Origin: Acinetobacter venetianus RAG-1 = CIP 110063
GTDB taxonomy: Bacteria; Pseudomonadota; Gammaproteobacteria; Pseudomonadales; Moraxellaceae
Assembly: GCF_000368585.1 (NCBI RefSeq)
Contig: NZ_KB849558.1
Coordinates: 1,493,485-1,557,484, forward strand
Length of the DNA stretch: 64,000 nucleotides
Direction of reading: 5' to 3'
Shown here: in pieces, positions 47,657-55,562 of the stretch
Layout: every line of letters begins with the position of its first letter
Position numbering within the stretch: the first letter of the stretch is position 1
Notes under the pieces: model-generated
Databases searched by the model: none
Seen by the model: only the letters and a program-made list of their open reading frames with translations
What the model was told of the DNA's origin: nothing
Position numbers and translations under genes: made by a program

Positions 47657-47687
47657 ATTAAAAACCCTTGAGTAACTCCAGAGTCAA
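47657..47687 (-). promoter_or_regulatory. MerR-type promoter and operator of the CDF gene
   Basis: Minus strand: TTGACT (complement of 47682-47687), a long 19-bp spacer, TTTAAT (47657-47662). The spacer holds a dyad, ACCCTTGAGT (47664-47673) and ACTCCAGAGT (47675-47684), with 8 of 10 bases symmetric, as in ZntR/CadR/CueR operators. The overlong spacer is the hallmark of MerR-activated promoters. Confidence 0.8.
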
Positions 47688-47689
47688 GT

Positions 47690-48139
47690 ATGATTAATTT
47701 TACAATTGGGCAACTCGCTAAAAAATCAGGCGTTTCTGTTGATACCATTCGATATTATGAAAAAATTGGATTATTAGAAAAGGCAAAGCGAACAGAAGGA
47801 AATTATCGTTATTATTCCGAGCAAATGCTTTCAGAATTATTATTTCTAAAACATTGTCGTGAATTGGGCATTACTTTACAGGATATTCAAAAGCTCAAAG
47901 ATTTAGCAGAAAACCCAAGTCAAACCTGTATTGAAGTCGATCAACTTGTTGATCAATATCTCAAAGACGTTGCTCAAAAAATTCAAAATCTTCAACATCT
48001 ACAGCAAGACCTAACTCATCTTAAACAGCAATGTTCTCAACACAGAACGATTGAGCAATGTGGCATTCTCAAAGAATTACATCAACCACATGAATGTGAA
48101 CATGAATCACATCAGCAAAAAAAAGCACCACAATCGTGA
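47690..48139 (+). CDS. MerR-family metal-responsive regulator (CadR-like)
   Basis: 149 residues. N-terminal winged helix FTIGQLAKKSGVSVDTIRYYEKIGLL, dimerisation coiled coil, and C-terminal metal site CSQHRTIEQCGILKEL with Cys-x8-Cys. The tail is His/Glu/Cys-rich (HQPHECEHESHQQ), as in CadR or PbrR-type sensors of cadmium, lead or zinc. It is divergent from the CDF exporter over a shared MerR operator. Confidence 0.85.
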   Translation: MINFTIGQLAKKSGVSVDTIRYYEKIGLLEKAKRTEGNYRYYSEQMLSELLFLKHCRELGITLQDIQKLKDLAENPSQTCIEVDQLVDQYLKDVAQKIQNLQHLQQDLTHLKQQCSQHRTIEQCGILKELHQPHECEHESHQQKKAPQS

Positions 48140-48147
48140 TGCTTTTT
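48121..48147 (+). terminator. Terminator of cadR-like gene
   Basis: AAAAGCAcCAC-aatc-GTGaTGCTTTTTT; an imperfect stem overlapping the stop codon. Confidence 0.75.
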
Positions 48148-48171
48148 TGATGTCTTTATTCGACATTTGGC

Positions 48172-48420
48172 TTAATCTTGATGTTCATCTGGTGGCACTT
48201 CGGTAATGCGTCCACCGCGCGCAAGAAATGCAGCCACTTCATCTTCTAAAGCTTGACGTTGTTTTTGCTTTGCAGTCACGGTTAATGTCTCAGCTTCAGC
48301 AAGATCAGCATCATTTGCACTAGATTCTTCATTATCTGCACCACTTTCGGCTGCTTTCGCCTCTTCGTCGTCTACAGCAGAATCTTCTGTATTTTCGTCG
48401 TAATCATTCATTTCCGTCAT
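48172..48420 (-). CDS. Small acidic protein, possibly SutA-like
   Basis: 82 residues; GGGGAGAG precedes the ATG. A long, disordered Asp/Glu/Ala/Ser-rich N-terminus (residues 1-45) and a compact basic C-terminus with RQALEDEVAAFLARGGRITEVPPDE. This resembles SutA, the RNA-polymerase-binding regulator of slow growth in Pseudomonas, which also has an acidic disordered tail and an xLARGGxI C-terminal motif. The match is from memory and weak; treat as hypothetical. Confidence 0.5.
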   Translation of the reverse strand: MTEMNDYDENTEDSAVDDEEAKAAESGADNEESSANDADLAEAETLTVTAKQKQRQALEDEVAAFLARGGRITEVPPDEHQD

Positions 48421-48593
48421 ATTACTCTCCCCACAATGACTAAATTCTCATCATCGCTATTTGGTCATCAGAACTTGGTGAAATTTAGCAAGCTCTTCTC
48501 ATTTCGCAAAGCATAATGTTTGTTAAATCGTATTTTTTACGACCAAATTCACTCTGATTTATAAATGATTGTTTAAAAAATATCTACTATTTT

Positions 48594-49826
48594 TTAGCAA
48601 GCGTAACGTGTCTGCTTCAATGCACCTAAGCCATTCGCCTGTTGCATAAAACGATCTTTAAACCAATCGAACTGTTCAACCTGTTTTAAGCCAAAATTTC
48701 TTGCCCATACAAATGGAAATAATTCCGAGCTTTCCAACCAACCAATCGCCGACATACTGTGCATCATCGCATCATTTTGACCTTTACGCTGATGCTCATA
48801 ACGCAACAAAGTTTGCTCGTTAGCCCACACTCCACGTTGTAAATCGTGCAGTAACACATCACATAACACAGCAGCATCAAGACAACCAATATTCACACCC
48901 TGTCCAGCTAAAGGATGAATCACATGTGCAGCATCACCAATCAATGCCAAGCCTAATTTAATATAGCGTTGCGCCGCGCGTGCTTTAAGTGGAAATTGCG
49001 CTCTAGAGCGAACATCAACAACTTCACCTAACATTTGTAAGCTTTCCTGAGTGAGCAATCGCATAAAATCTTGATCAGTTAGTGCTGAATACTCATCAGC
49101 ATAATCATCAGGTAAAGTCCAGACAATCGACTGCCAATAGCCATTTTCCTGTGCATCTAGACTCGCCATTGGTAAATACGCCAATGGGCCTGTAGGGAGG
49201 AAAATTTGACGAGCGACATATTGATTTGGTTTTGACGTTTTAATCGCGCAACTGATCGCAGCTTGTTTATAGTCCAACACATCGAGATCAATATAAGCCT
49301 GCTCACGTACAAATGAGTTTGCGCCATCCGCACCGATCAATAACTTGGTTTTAATAATTGTGCCATCAGCAAGTTGAATCGACCAACCTTGTGGAATCTG
49401 TTCGATCCGAATGACTTTGACTTGGGTGCGATAGTCTTTAAGTTGTTGCAGCATTTTTTGCTGAATCGCTACATTCAAAACACTTGGCTCGACCATTGAA
49501 CCTAGAGCCTGATCTGATTGAGGTTGCTGTTCTGAGGCATGGCCAAAATTGATTTCACCATAACCATTCTTGTTCCAGACTTGCATACCTGAATAGGGTA
49601 TTTGGCGGGCTAAATCATTCCAGACATCAACTGTTTTCAATAAATGAATGGTCGCCTGACTCAGTGCCAATACACGCGGATTCATCACAGCTAAAGTTTT
49701 CTCTTGATCTAACACAGGCGCAGCATCCAATACTGTCGCTTGAACGCCACCCTGAGCAAGCAGTAATGCCGTTAGACCACCGACCAAGCCACCACCAACG
49801 ATCACAACATCTAACATTTCACTCAT
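48594..49826 (-). CDS. ubiI: UbiH/UbiI-family FAD monooxygenase (UbiI-like)
   Basis: 410 residues. FAD-binding VVIVGGGLVGGLTALLLAQ at the N-terminus, the GADGANSFVRE motif in the middle, and GDAAHVIHPLAGQGVNIGCLDA, the UbiH/COQ6 signature. It hydroxylates the ubiquinone ring. Position after ubiH (ATGA overlap) matches E. coli ubiI (C5 hydroxylase), but the position-specificity of such enzymes shifts between lineages. Confidence 0.82.
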   Translation of the reverse strand: MSEMLDVVIVGGGLVGGLTALLLAQGGVQATVLDAAPVLDQEKTLAVMNPRVLALSQATIHLLKTVDVWNDLARQIPYSGMQVWNKNGYGEINFGHASEQQPQSDQALGSMVEPSVLNVAIQQKMLQQLKDYRTQVKVIRIEQIPQGWSIQLADGTIIKTKLLIGADGANSFVREQAYIDLDVLDYKQAAISCAIKTSKPNQYVARQIFLPTGPLAYLPMASLDAQENGYWQSIVWTLPDDYADEYSALTDQDFMRLLTQESLQMLGEVVDVRSRAQFPLKARAAQRYIKLGLALIGDAAHVIHPLAGQGVNIGCLDAAVLCDVLLHDLQRGVWANEQTLLRYEHQRKGQNDAMMHSMSAIGWLESSELFPFVWARNFGLKQVEQFDWFKDRFMQQANGLGALKQTRYAC

Positions 49827-51034
49827 GCTTTTAGTCCCATCGCATAATTGGCAACCAAAGGCTTAATTCCAGGGATCACATCAAATGCAATCAACCCAGT
49901 ATTTCGTAATAATTTTAGAATTGGATTCTGATTACTAAAACCACGTACCACAGAATCACAGAACTTAATCACACGTTGTTGATCAGTTAAACGTGCTTGT
50001 TCATAAGCGAGTAAATTATCTGGGTTGCCAATATCATCTGATTTCGCCAATTGCTCCATCAAATAACGCACCAATACATCTGCATCACGTAAGCATAAAT
50101 TGAAGCCTTGCCCCGCAACTGGGTGAATGGTATGTGCTGCATTACCCATCAGTACCACACGTCCAACCGCCTGCTTATCTGCTAAAACTTGAGACAATGG
50201 ATAGCTAAAGCGCTTGCCTGTTTTTTCAAACTTTCCTGCACGATCTCCATAAGTTTCCTGTAAAGCATCAAGGAAATGTTGATCATTTTCTTCACCTAAC
50301 CACTCGGCTTCAGTGCCTTTTTTCACAGGCCACACCACTGAACGGCGGTATTCACCCGGCAACGGCAACAGTGCTAACGGTCCCAACGCACTAAAGCGCT
50401 CAAAACCAACGTGCTGATGGGGTTTAGAGGTTTGTACAGTAGTGACGATGGCGACTTGGTCATAATCATGCTCATCCACACCGACACCAATCGCTTGGCG
50501 ACAGAATGAATCACGACCATCGGCAGCAATCACCAACTTGGATCTTAAGGAATGGATATATTCACCATTACGCATGGCTTCAATGTGTACAGCATCATCA
50601 TCTTGTGTCAATGAGGTGACTTGTACGCCATCAATCAACTCAATCAGCGGTTGTTGGCGAACTTGAGTGAGCAAAACACGACCAAGCCAAGCATTTTCAA
50701 TCACTTGACCAAAGCTTTCAACTTTTTCTTGCTCTGCGACAAGTCGTGCTTTACCAAAGCTACCCTGCTCTGTGATATGCACTTGTAAAATTGGGGTCGC
50801 ATGTTGCTGTAAAGCATCCCACAAGCCTAATTTTTGGTAAATCTGTACACTACGGCGTGACAATGCGGTATTACGCGCATCAAAGCTAGAATGATAAGGC
50901 GCAACGTTTTCGTCATCGTAATTCGGATATTTCACAGCTTCTAATAGCTTTACTACGATATTAGATTTTGCCAACATTAGAGCAAGGCTGAGTCCAACCA
51001 TACCTCCACCGACAATGATGACTTGTTGCTGCAT
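49823..51034 (-). CDS. ubiH: 2-octaprenyl-6-methoxyphenol hydroxylase
   Basis: 403 residues. QQQVIIVGGGMVGLSLALML (FAD), ADGRDSFCRQAIG, and GNAAHTIHPVAGQGFNLCLRDA. AAGGA precedes the ATG. C1 hydroxylation of the ubiquinone ring. It forms a unit with the following ubiI-like gene. In E. coli pepP is directly upstream; here 1.1 kb with two other ORFs intervenes. Confidence 0.88.
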   Translation of the reverse strand: MQQQVIIVGGGMVGLSLALMLAKSNIVVKLLEAVKYPNYDDENVAPYHSSFDARNTALSRRSVQIYQKLGLWDALQQHATPILQVHITEQGSFGKARLVAEQEKVESFGQVIENAWLGRVLLTQVRQQPLIELIDGVQVTSLTQDDDAVHIEAMRNGEYIHSLRSKLVIAADGRDSFCRQAIGVGVDEHDYDQVAIVTTVQTSKPHQHVGFERFSALGPLALLPLPGEYRRSVVWPVKKGTEAEWLGEENDQHFLDALQETYGDRAGKFEKTGKRFSYPLSQVLADKQAVGRVVLMGNAAHTIHPVAGQGFNLCLRDADVLVRYLMEQLAKSDDIGNPDNLLAYEQARLTDQQRVIKFCDSVVRGFSNQNPILKLLRNTGLIAFDVIPGIKPLVANYAMGLKA

Positions 51035-51261
51035 AATATTATTCCTTATCAGTTTTTCATGACTTGATGTTTCGGGACTATCTTACTCTAACTCAAATCA
51101 GGATTGGAATTTGTACTTTGTTTGGTCTATGTTTTTAAAAGTTCTTGGAAAAATATTCAACCACCCATAACATTTGGTGATTTTTCTCATAAATCAAAAC
51201 TTTCTGTTTTTTACGTCAAAATAAATTTTACTATATAAATTAATAACACATAATAACTTCA

Positions 51262-51420
51262 ATGAAAAACCCTTCAATACCCACTTATGTTAAGCATTTA
51301 GCGATTATTACTATCGTTATAGCTAATCTATGTGTGTTTCCTATTTTTCTAATGACTATAGATAGATTTTTAAAAATCAAACAAAAAAAGAATATAATTT
51401 ACTTTCATAAAGGGGAATAA
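51262..51420 (+). CDS. Small membrane protein, 52 aa
   Basis: ATG at 51262 to TAA at 51418-51420: MKNPSIPTYVKHLAIITIVI then ANLCVFPIFLMTIDRFLKIK, a hydrophobic segment (about 12-33) followed by lysine-rich residues. The stop is 1 bp before the next ATG and its last codons supply the AGGGGA ribosome-binding site of that gene, so the two are probably co-transcribed. Very AT-rich. No family recognised. Confidence 0.5.
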   Translation: MKNPSIPTYVKHLAIITIVIANLCVFPIFLMTIDRFLKIKQKKNIIYFHKGE

Positions 51421-51421
51421 C

Positions 51422-51967
51422 ATGCGATTTTTATTTTTTTTAATCATATCAATTTCAATTGTAGGCTGTAGCTCAACTCATTTAAAACCTACAAAAATGT
51501 ATAGTGGTGAAATTAAGCCAAAAAATGAAATAGCTATGATTTATATCGACTGGATAGGAGCTGGCCATTATTTTAAGGCTGGTAGCGCAACAATATACGA
51601 AGTTAATGATCAAAAAGTGTCTAAAAATCAATCTTTTTTTGGAAGTAATCAGTTAATCAGTGTAAACCCTGAAGAAATAAATTTAACGGTACATTCACTA
51701 ATTATAGGTAGTTTTTTAGATACATACAGAGGGTTTGAAGCTTGGAATGTCTATACTCCAGTTCCTCCTTTCAAAGCAGATGCAGGAAAAATATATATTT
51801 TATGCCCTCATGGAAAAATAAGTAAAGGACCCGAAGATATTAAATTTAATGTTCACATATACCCCTTTACAGAAAATGAAATTTTCCAAAACAAAGGTCT
51901 GCCAGATTTCACTGCACGCCCTTGTAAAAACAGTGAAGAATTAAAAAATACTTCCCACAATAAGTAA
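51422..51967 (+). CDS. Hypothetical lipoprotein, 181 aa
   Basis: Lipoprotein signal (MRFLFFLIISISIVGC) with lipobox SIVGC. The rest is a β-rich domain; KADAGKIYILCPHGKISKGP recalls the DUF2846/PEGA-type lipoproteins in which a phrase like AGKIYFL occurs. Function unknown. AT-rich codon use and placement inside the ubiH-pepP interval, opposite in direction to both, suggest an inserted module. Confidence 0.65.
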   Translation: MRFLFFLIISISIVGCSSTHLKPTKMYSGEIKPKNEIAMIYIDWIGAGHYFKAGSATIYEVNDQKVSKNQSFFGSNQLISVNPEEINLTVHSLIIGSFLDTYRGFEAWNVYTPVPPFKADAGKIYILCPHGKISKGPEDIKFNVHIYPFTENEIFQNKGLPDFTARPCKNSEELKNTSHNK

Positions 51968-52051
51968 GGTCTATTTTATTAGACAGGATTAGCCAACAGT
52001 TCGACTAAACCTATCTAAGCTATTTTATTTGAATAAATATTGTCTATTTTA

Positions 52052-52083
52052 TTTTGTTCCACCATTTACATGATGGAACAAAA
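52052..52083. terminator. Bidirectional terminator
   Basis: TTTTGTTCCAcCAT and ATGaTGGAACAAAA form a 14-bp stem with one mismatch; between two convergent genes ending at 51967 and 52106. Confidence 0.8.
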
Positions 52084-52105
52084 ATGATTTAAGCAACTAT
52101 TTTGC

Positions 52106-53425
52106 TTAAATTAAAGCCATTAAACTTTCAATTTCTTCAACGGTTTTGATTACATTTTTCGTCAAAACCAATGGTCCATTTTCAGTGACAACAATATCGT
52201 CTTCTATACGAATGCCGATACCACGCCATTTCGCATCAACCGTTTCATCATCAGGCGCTACATATAAACCTGGCTCAACGGTGACTACCATTCCTGCTTC
52301 ATAAGCACGCCAGTCTTCGCCCGTTTTATAAGCACCCACATCATGTACATCCATACCGAGCCAATGCCCTGTACCATGCATAAAGAATTGACGGAATGCT
52401 TCACTCTCAACCAATTCATCCACATTGCCACTCATTAAGCCAAGATCAACTAAACCTTGAGTTAAAATCTTGACAGCCACTTCATGTGGATATTTATAGT
52501 GATTGCCAATACGGGTTGCATCAATGGCAGCCAATTGAGCATCTAAAACAATATTATAAAGTGCTTTCTGCTCAGGACTAAACTTGCCATTTACAGGGAA
52601 AGTACGGGTAATATCCGATGCATAGAACTCATATTCACAAGCAGCATCAATCAAAACTAAATCGCCATTTTTTAAAGGCTTGTTATTTTCAACATAGTGC
52701 AAAATACAGGCATTTTCACCACCACCTACAATGCTATTATAAGCAGGTACACAACCATTTTTACCAAATATATAATTCAGTTCTGCTTCAAGCGCATATT
52801 CCATCATCTCTGGTTTTACGCTTTGCATTGCACGGGTATGCGCTTCTGCACTGATATTCGATGCAATCTGCATCAACTCAATTTCTTGTGCAGATTTTTT
52901 CAAACGCATCTCGTCAATAATACGATCCAACTGAACCACTTCTGCTGGCGCTGCACCACCACGGCGCTGTTGTGCATCCGCCTTTTGAATCCATTGGCTT
53001 ACTCGCGCATCAAACTCTGAAGTTTGTCCGATACGATAATAAAGGCGTTGTTTGTTTAACAGCTTGTCGATAATTTCTTCATCAAGCAAATCAATTGCAT
53101 AAGCTTCATCAGCATCATAGATTTCAATCGCACCATCAATCCCAGCACGATAGCCATTCCAGATTTCCATTTCACGGTTACGTTCACGGCAGAATAAGCT
53201 ATAGCTATAATCTTCACCTTCTTCAAAGGTTTCAATGATCGCAACCACTTCTGGCTCTGCAAATCCAGTTAGATAATAAAAACTACTGTCCGCTCGATAT
53301 TTATAATCAGCATCACGATTACGATACATTTCTGCTCGCGTCGCAATAATAGCGATACTGTTACTTCCTATTTTCTGTGCGAGAAGATCACGGCGTTGTT
53401 TGAAATCGGCTTGACTTAGTTTCAT
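52106..53425 (-). CDS. pepP: Xaa-Pro aminopeptidase P
   Basis: 439 residues, pita-bread fold, two-metal enzyme. Metal ligands: two Asp in LIDAACEYEFYASDITRTF, His in FMHGTGHWLGMDVHDVG, Glu in VEPGLYV and Glu in GIRIEDDIV. It removes N-terminal residues before proline. It lies 63 bp after ygfB, as in E. coli. Confidence 0.95.
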   Translation of the reverse strand: MKLSQADFKQRRDLLAQKIGSNSIAIIATRAEMYRNRDADYKYRADSSFYYLTGFAEPEVVAIIETFEEGEDYSYSLFCRERNREMEIWNGYRAGIDGAIEIYDADEAYAIDLLDEEIIDKLLNKQRLYYRIGQTSEFDARVSQWIQKADAQQRRGGAAPAEVVQLDRIIDEMRLKKSAQEIELMQIASNISAEAHTRAMQSVKPEMMEYALEAELNYIFGKNGCVPAYNSIVGGGENACILHYVENNKPLKNGDLVLIDAACEYEFYASDITRTFPVNGKFSPEQKALYNIVLDAQLAAIDATRIGNHYKYPHEVAVKILTQGLVDLGLMSGNVDELVESEAFRQFFMHGTGHWLGMDVHDVGAYKTGEDWRAYEAGMVVTVEPGLYVAPDDETVDAKWRGIGIRIEDDIVVTENGPLVLTKNVIKTVEEIESLMALI

Positions 53426-53488
53426 ATTATCCTACAGCTAGAAAGTCCCTCTTTTATAAAGAGGGATTTAGGGAGATTTAAAACCGTC

Positions 53489-54133
53489 TTAACTCGGACG
53501 ATGTGGTGTAAACATTTCTACGACCGTTTGGGGATCAACAGGCGCATCTTGATTTCTGCTTTTTGCATGAAAATTTTTCAACAAAGAACTTTCACTTACA
53601 GGAATCTTGGTACGACCAATTGACAAGCTCACAGGAATTAAACGAACAAACTCATACAATTCCTGATAGCTTTCTTCACCTTCTTCATCATTATCCGAGT
53701 CTTCAAACTCAACCGCTGCAACATCTTGTAAATGTTCAATCAGCTCTTGTTCTTCTCCACGAATATGACCAGAAGCCAAACCAAAACCAAGCACAACGCC
53801 TGCACACCAATCAGCTAATGCTTGAACACGATCTACAAGTAAATGGCTATCATCTGGAAGCATTGGCAAATAATCAAGTTCATCATCTGACAGAGCATGT
53901 GCCACGTCTTCAGCTTCGTCAGTTAAACTTTCGAGTGCTTCTGGTTGTAAAACAGGCACATTTAAGGTGTTTAAGATTTGTGACCATTCATCAGAGGTCG
54001 GTGCTTGTGTCACACAAACTATACCTGTTAGTAAACCATGTAACTCACTTGGACTTGAAATTTCTTCAATCCCATCAAAATGGGCATTCCATTCCGTCCA
54101 ACCTGAAATATCGTCTTGCATTCGTTTATCCAA
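53489..54133 (-). CDS. ygfB: UPF0149 family protein YgfB
   Basis: 214 residues. WTEWNAHFDGIEEISSPSELHGLLTG at the start (the SPSELHGLLxG motif of UPF0149), then GFALGLxxG-type VVLGFGLASG. Acidic and soluble. In Pseudomonas YgfB modulates ampDh3 through AlpA antitermination. First gene of a ygfB-pepP unit, divergent from the coiled-coil/zapA pair. Confidence 0.9.
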   Translation of the reverse strand: MDKRMQDDISGWTEWNAHFDGIEEISSPSELHGLLTGIVCVTQAPTSDEWSQILNTLNVPVLQPEALESLTDEAEDVAHALSDDELDYLPMLPDDSHLLVDRVQALADWCAGVVLGFGLASGHIRGEEQELIEHLQDVAAVEFEDSDNDEEGEESYQELYEFVRLIPVSLSIGRTKIPVSESSLLKNFHAKSRNQDAPVDPQTVVEMFTPHRPS

Positions 54134-54187
54134 TCTCTATACTGCTGTATATATTACCTTTGATTGCAACTCTGTGCGACCTTCGTT

Positions 54188-54742
54188 ATGTTAGAACAAT
54201 TACAGCGTCTACAAGCGCATATTGGTGTTTTAAAAACGCTCTTACACCATTTTGAGCGAGAAAATACATCGCTCACTGAGGCTAAACAATTAGCTGAAAC
54301 TGATCATCATGCACAAATCGTGCAAAAAAATAGCATCATCACGCAAAAGCAGGAAGAAGTTGATAACTTAACTGAACAACTGACTCAGTTACAAGATCAA
54401 TTTAAACAACTGAATACTGATGCGACAACTTTAGCTGAACGTTACAGCCGTTTAGAAAAAAGTACCACTGACCTTAAAAATCGTTTCCAAGAAATCTTGG
54501 CTGAGCGTAATGATTTACGTGTTAATAAAGAAAAATTACAAGCACAACAGAGACACAGTCAGCAAGAAATCCAAGACTTACAGCAGGATCGTGATCGATT
54601 ATTGCAAAAGAATGAATTGGCAAAATCTAAAGTTGAAGCCATCATTCAACGTCTTGCCATTTTAGGCACCGCTCAAGATCAACACGCACAAGAAATTCAG
54701 CAACTTGCTCACCCGAATGCTGAAACACAAGAGGAGATTTGA
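54188..54742 (+). CDS. Coiled-coil protein upstream of zapA
   Basis: 184 residues from the ATG at 54188 (MLEQLQRLQAHIGVLKTLLHHF). Almost wholly coiled coil with many Gln, Lys and Glu heptads (LTEQLTQLQDQFKQL..., RFQEILAERNDLRVNKEKL). A smaller TIGR02449-type coiled-coil protein occupies this place beside zapA in Pseudomonas; this one is longer. A role with ZapA in the divisome is inferred only from position. It overlaps zapA closely. Confidence 0.65.
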   Translation: MLEQLQRLQAHIGVLKTLLHHFERENTSLTEAKQLAETDHHAQIVQKNSIITQKQEEVDNLTEQLTQLQDQFKQLNTDATTLAERYSRLEKSTTDLKNRFQEILAERNDLRVNKEKLQAQQRHSQQEIQDLQQDRDRLLQKNELAKSKVEAIIQRLAILGTAQDQHAQEIQQLAHPNAETQEEI

Positions 54743-54744
54743 TC

Positions 54745-55032
54745 ATGAGTGAAGCGATCGTTGTTGAGCTACGTTTAATAGAACAAACTTTTCGTCTCAA
54801 TACAACTGAAGACAAGCGTGAAGAGTTAGAGCGTGCTGCAGAATTACTAAATCAGAAATTTCATGATATGCGTCGTAATGCACCGCGTGTTGAACACAAC
54901 AAACTTGTGATCATGGTTGCTCTACAAATGGCTCAAGAAGTGTTCAGTTTGAATAAGTCTTTGCAAGAATATGCACACTGCGAACACCTACTTCAAACGA
55001 TTTTGGAAGATATTGAACAAACTGTTGAGTAA
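54745..55032 (+). CDS. zapA: Cell division protein ZapA
   Basis: 95 residues from ATG 54745 (GGAG eight bases upstream). The FtsZ-binding VELRLIEQTFRLNTTEDKREEL domain and helical tail with VIMVALQMAQEVF. It crosslinks FtsZ protofilaments at the division site. The 6S RNA gene follows, as in E. coli. Confidence 0.92.
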   Translation: MSEAIVVELRLIEQTFRLNTTEDKREELERAAELLNQKFHDMRRNAPRVEHNKLVIMVALQMAQEVFSLNKSLQEYAHCEHLLQTILEDIEQTVE

Positions 55033-55090
55033 AATTGCACAAAGCCCCATCAATTAGTAAGTATCTTTACAGATATGTAGCCTGCAAACA

Positions 55091-55118
55091 TTGCCATCGT
55101 GTAAAGATCAGTTATACT
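55091..55118 (+). promoter_or_regulatory. Promoter of 6S RNA
   Basis: TTGCCA (55091-55096), 16-bp spacer, TATACT (55113-55118), about five bases before the RNA 5' end. Confidence 0.75.
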
Positions 55119-55122
55119 AAAA

Positions 55123-55303
55123 CTGTCTCTAGGGTGTTCGCCAGTACGTCTAGTCCCCTGCCGATACTTAAATTTATGGATGTGTTCTGTATATTTTGAG
55201 TGTATGCCTACCTTGAGTAGGAAACCCGTTAAATATGCGTCACCTCCACCTTGAACTCATCGGGTTCAGGGTAACGACCATGCAGCGGCATCTCTGGAGC
55301 AAT
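55123..55303 (+). ncRNA. ssrS: 6S RNA
   Basis: About 180 nt behind zapA, its place in E. coli. Conserved blocks are visible: GTGTTCGCCAGTACG and TAGTCCCCTG near the 5' end, CACCTTGAACTCATCGGGTT, and GCAGCGGCATCTCTGGAG near the 3' end. The closing stem pairs CTCTAGGG (55127-55134) with CTCTGGAG (55292-55299). 6S RNA mimics an open promoter and sequesters RNA polymerase sigma-70 in stationary phase. Ends are estimates. E. coli has ygfA next in the transcript; here it is absent. Confidence 0.92.
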
Positions 55304-55562
55304 TTATTTTCTATAATATTTAAAATAAAACGAATAACTTAGAATTACTTCCTTTTTAAATTAATACTTATCATCAAGTTAAAAAGATATCTTATTCATT
55401 TTCTACCGCTAAATATAACATGAGCAAAGCTATCTAGCTAAAGTTGTCATATTAATTCGCTATAATTTTATTAGTTTTTTTAAATAAATTTTAAATAAAA
55501 TAAAAAGACAGAATGATTATTTTTCTAAACAATCATCCCATCTTTATAAGCATTTATATTAA
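55304..55562. other. Intergenic, AT-rich, no gene seen
   Basis: Between 6S RNA and the next stop. No convincing ORF. A weak imperfect hairpin (AATGATT...AATCAT, about 55511-55534) may terminate the gene on the minus strand. Confidence 0.5.
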
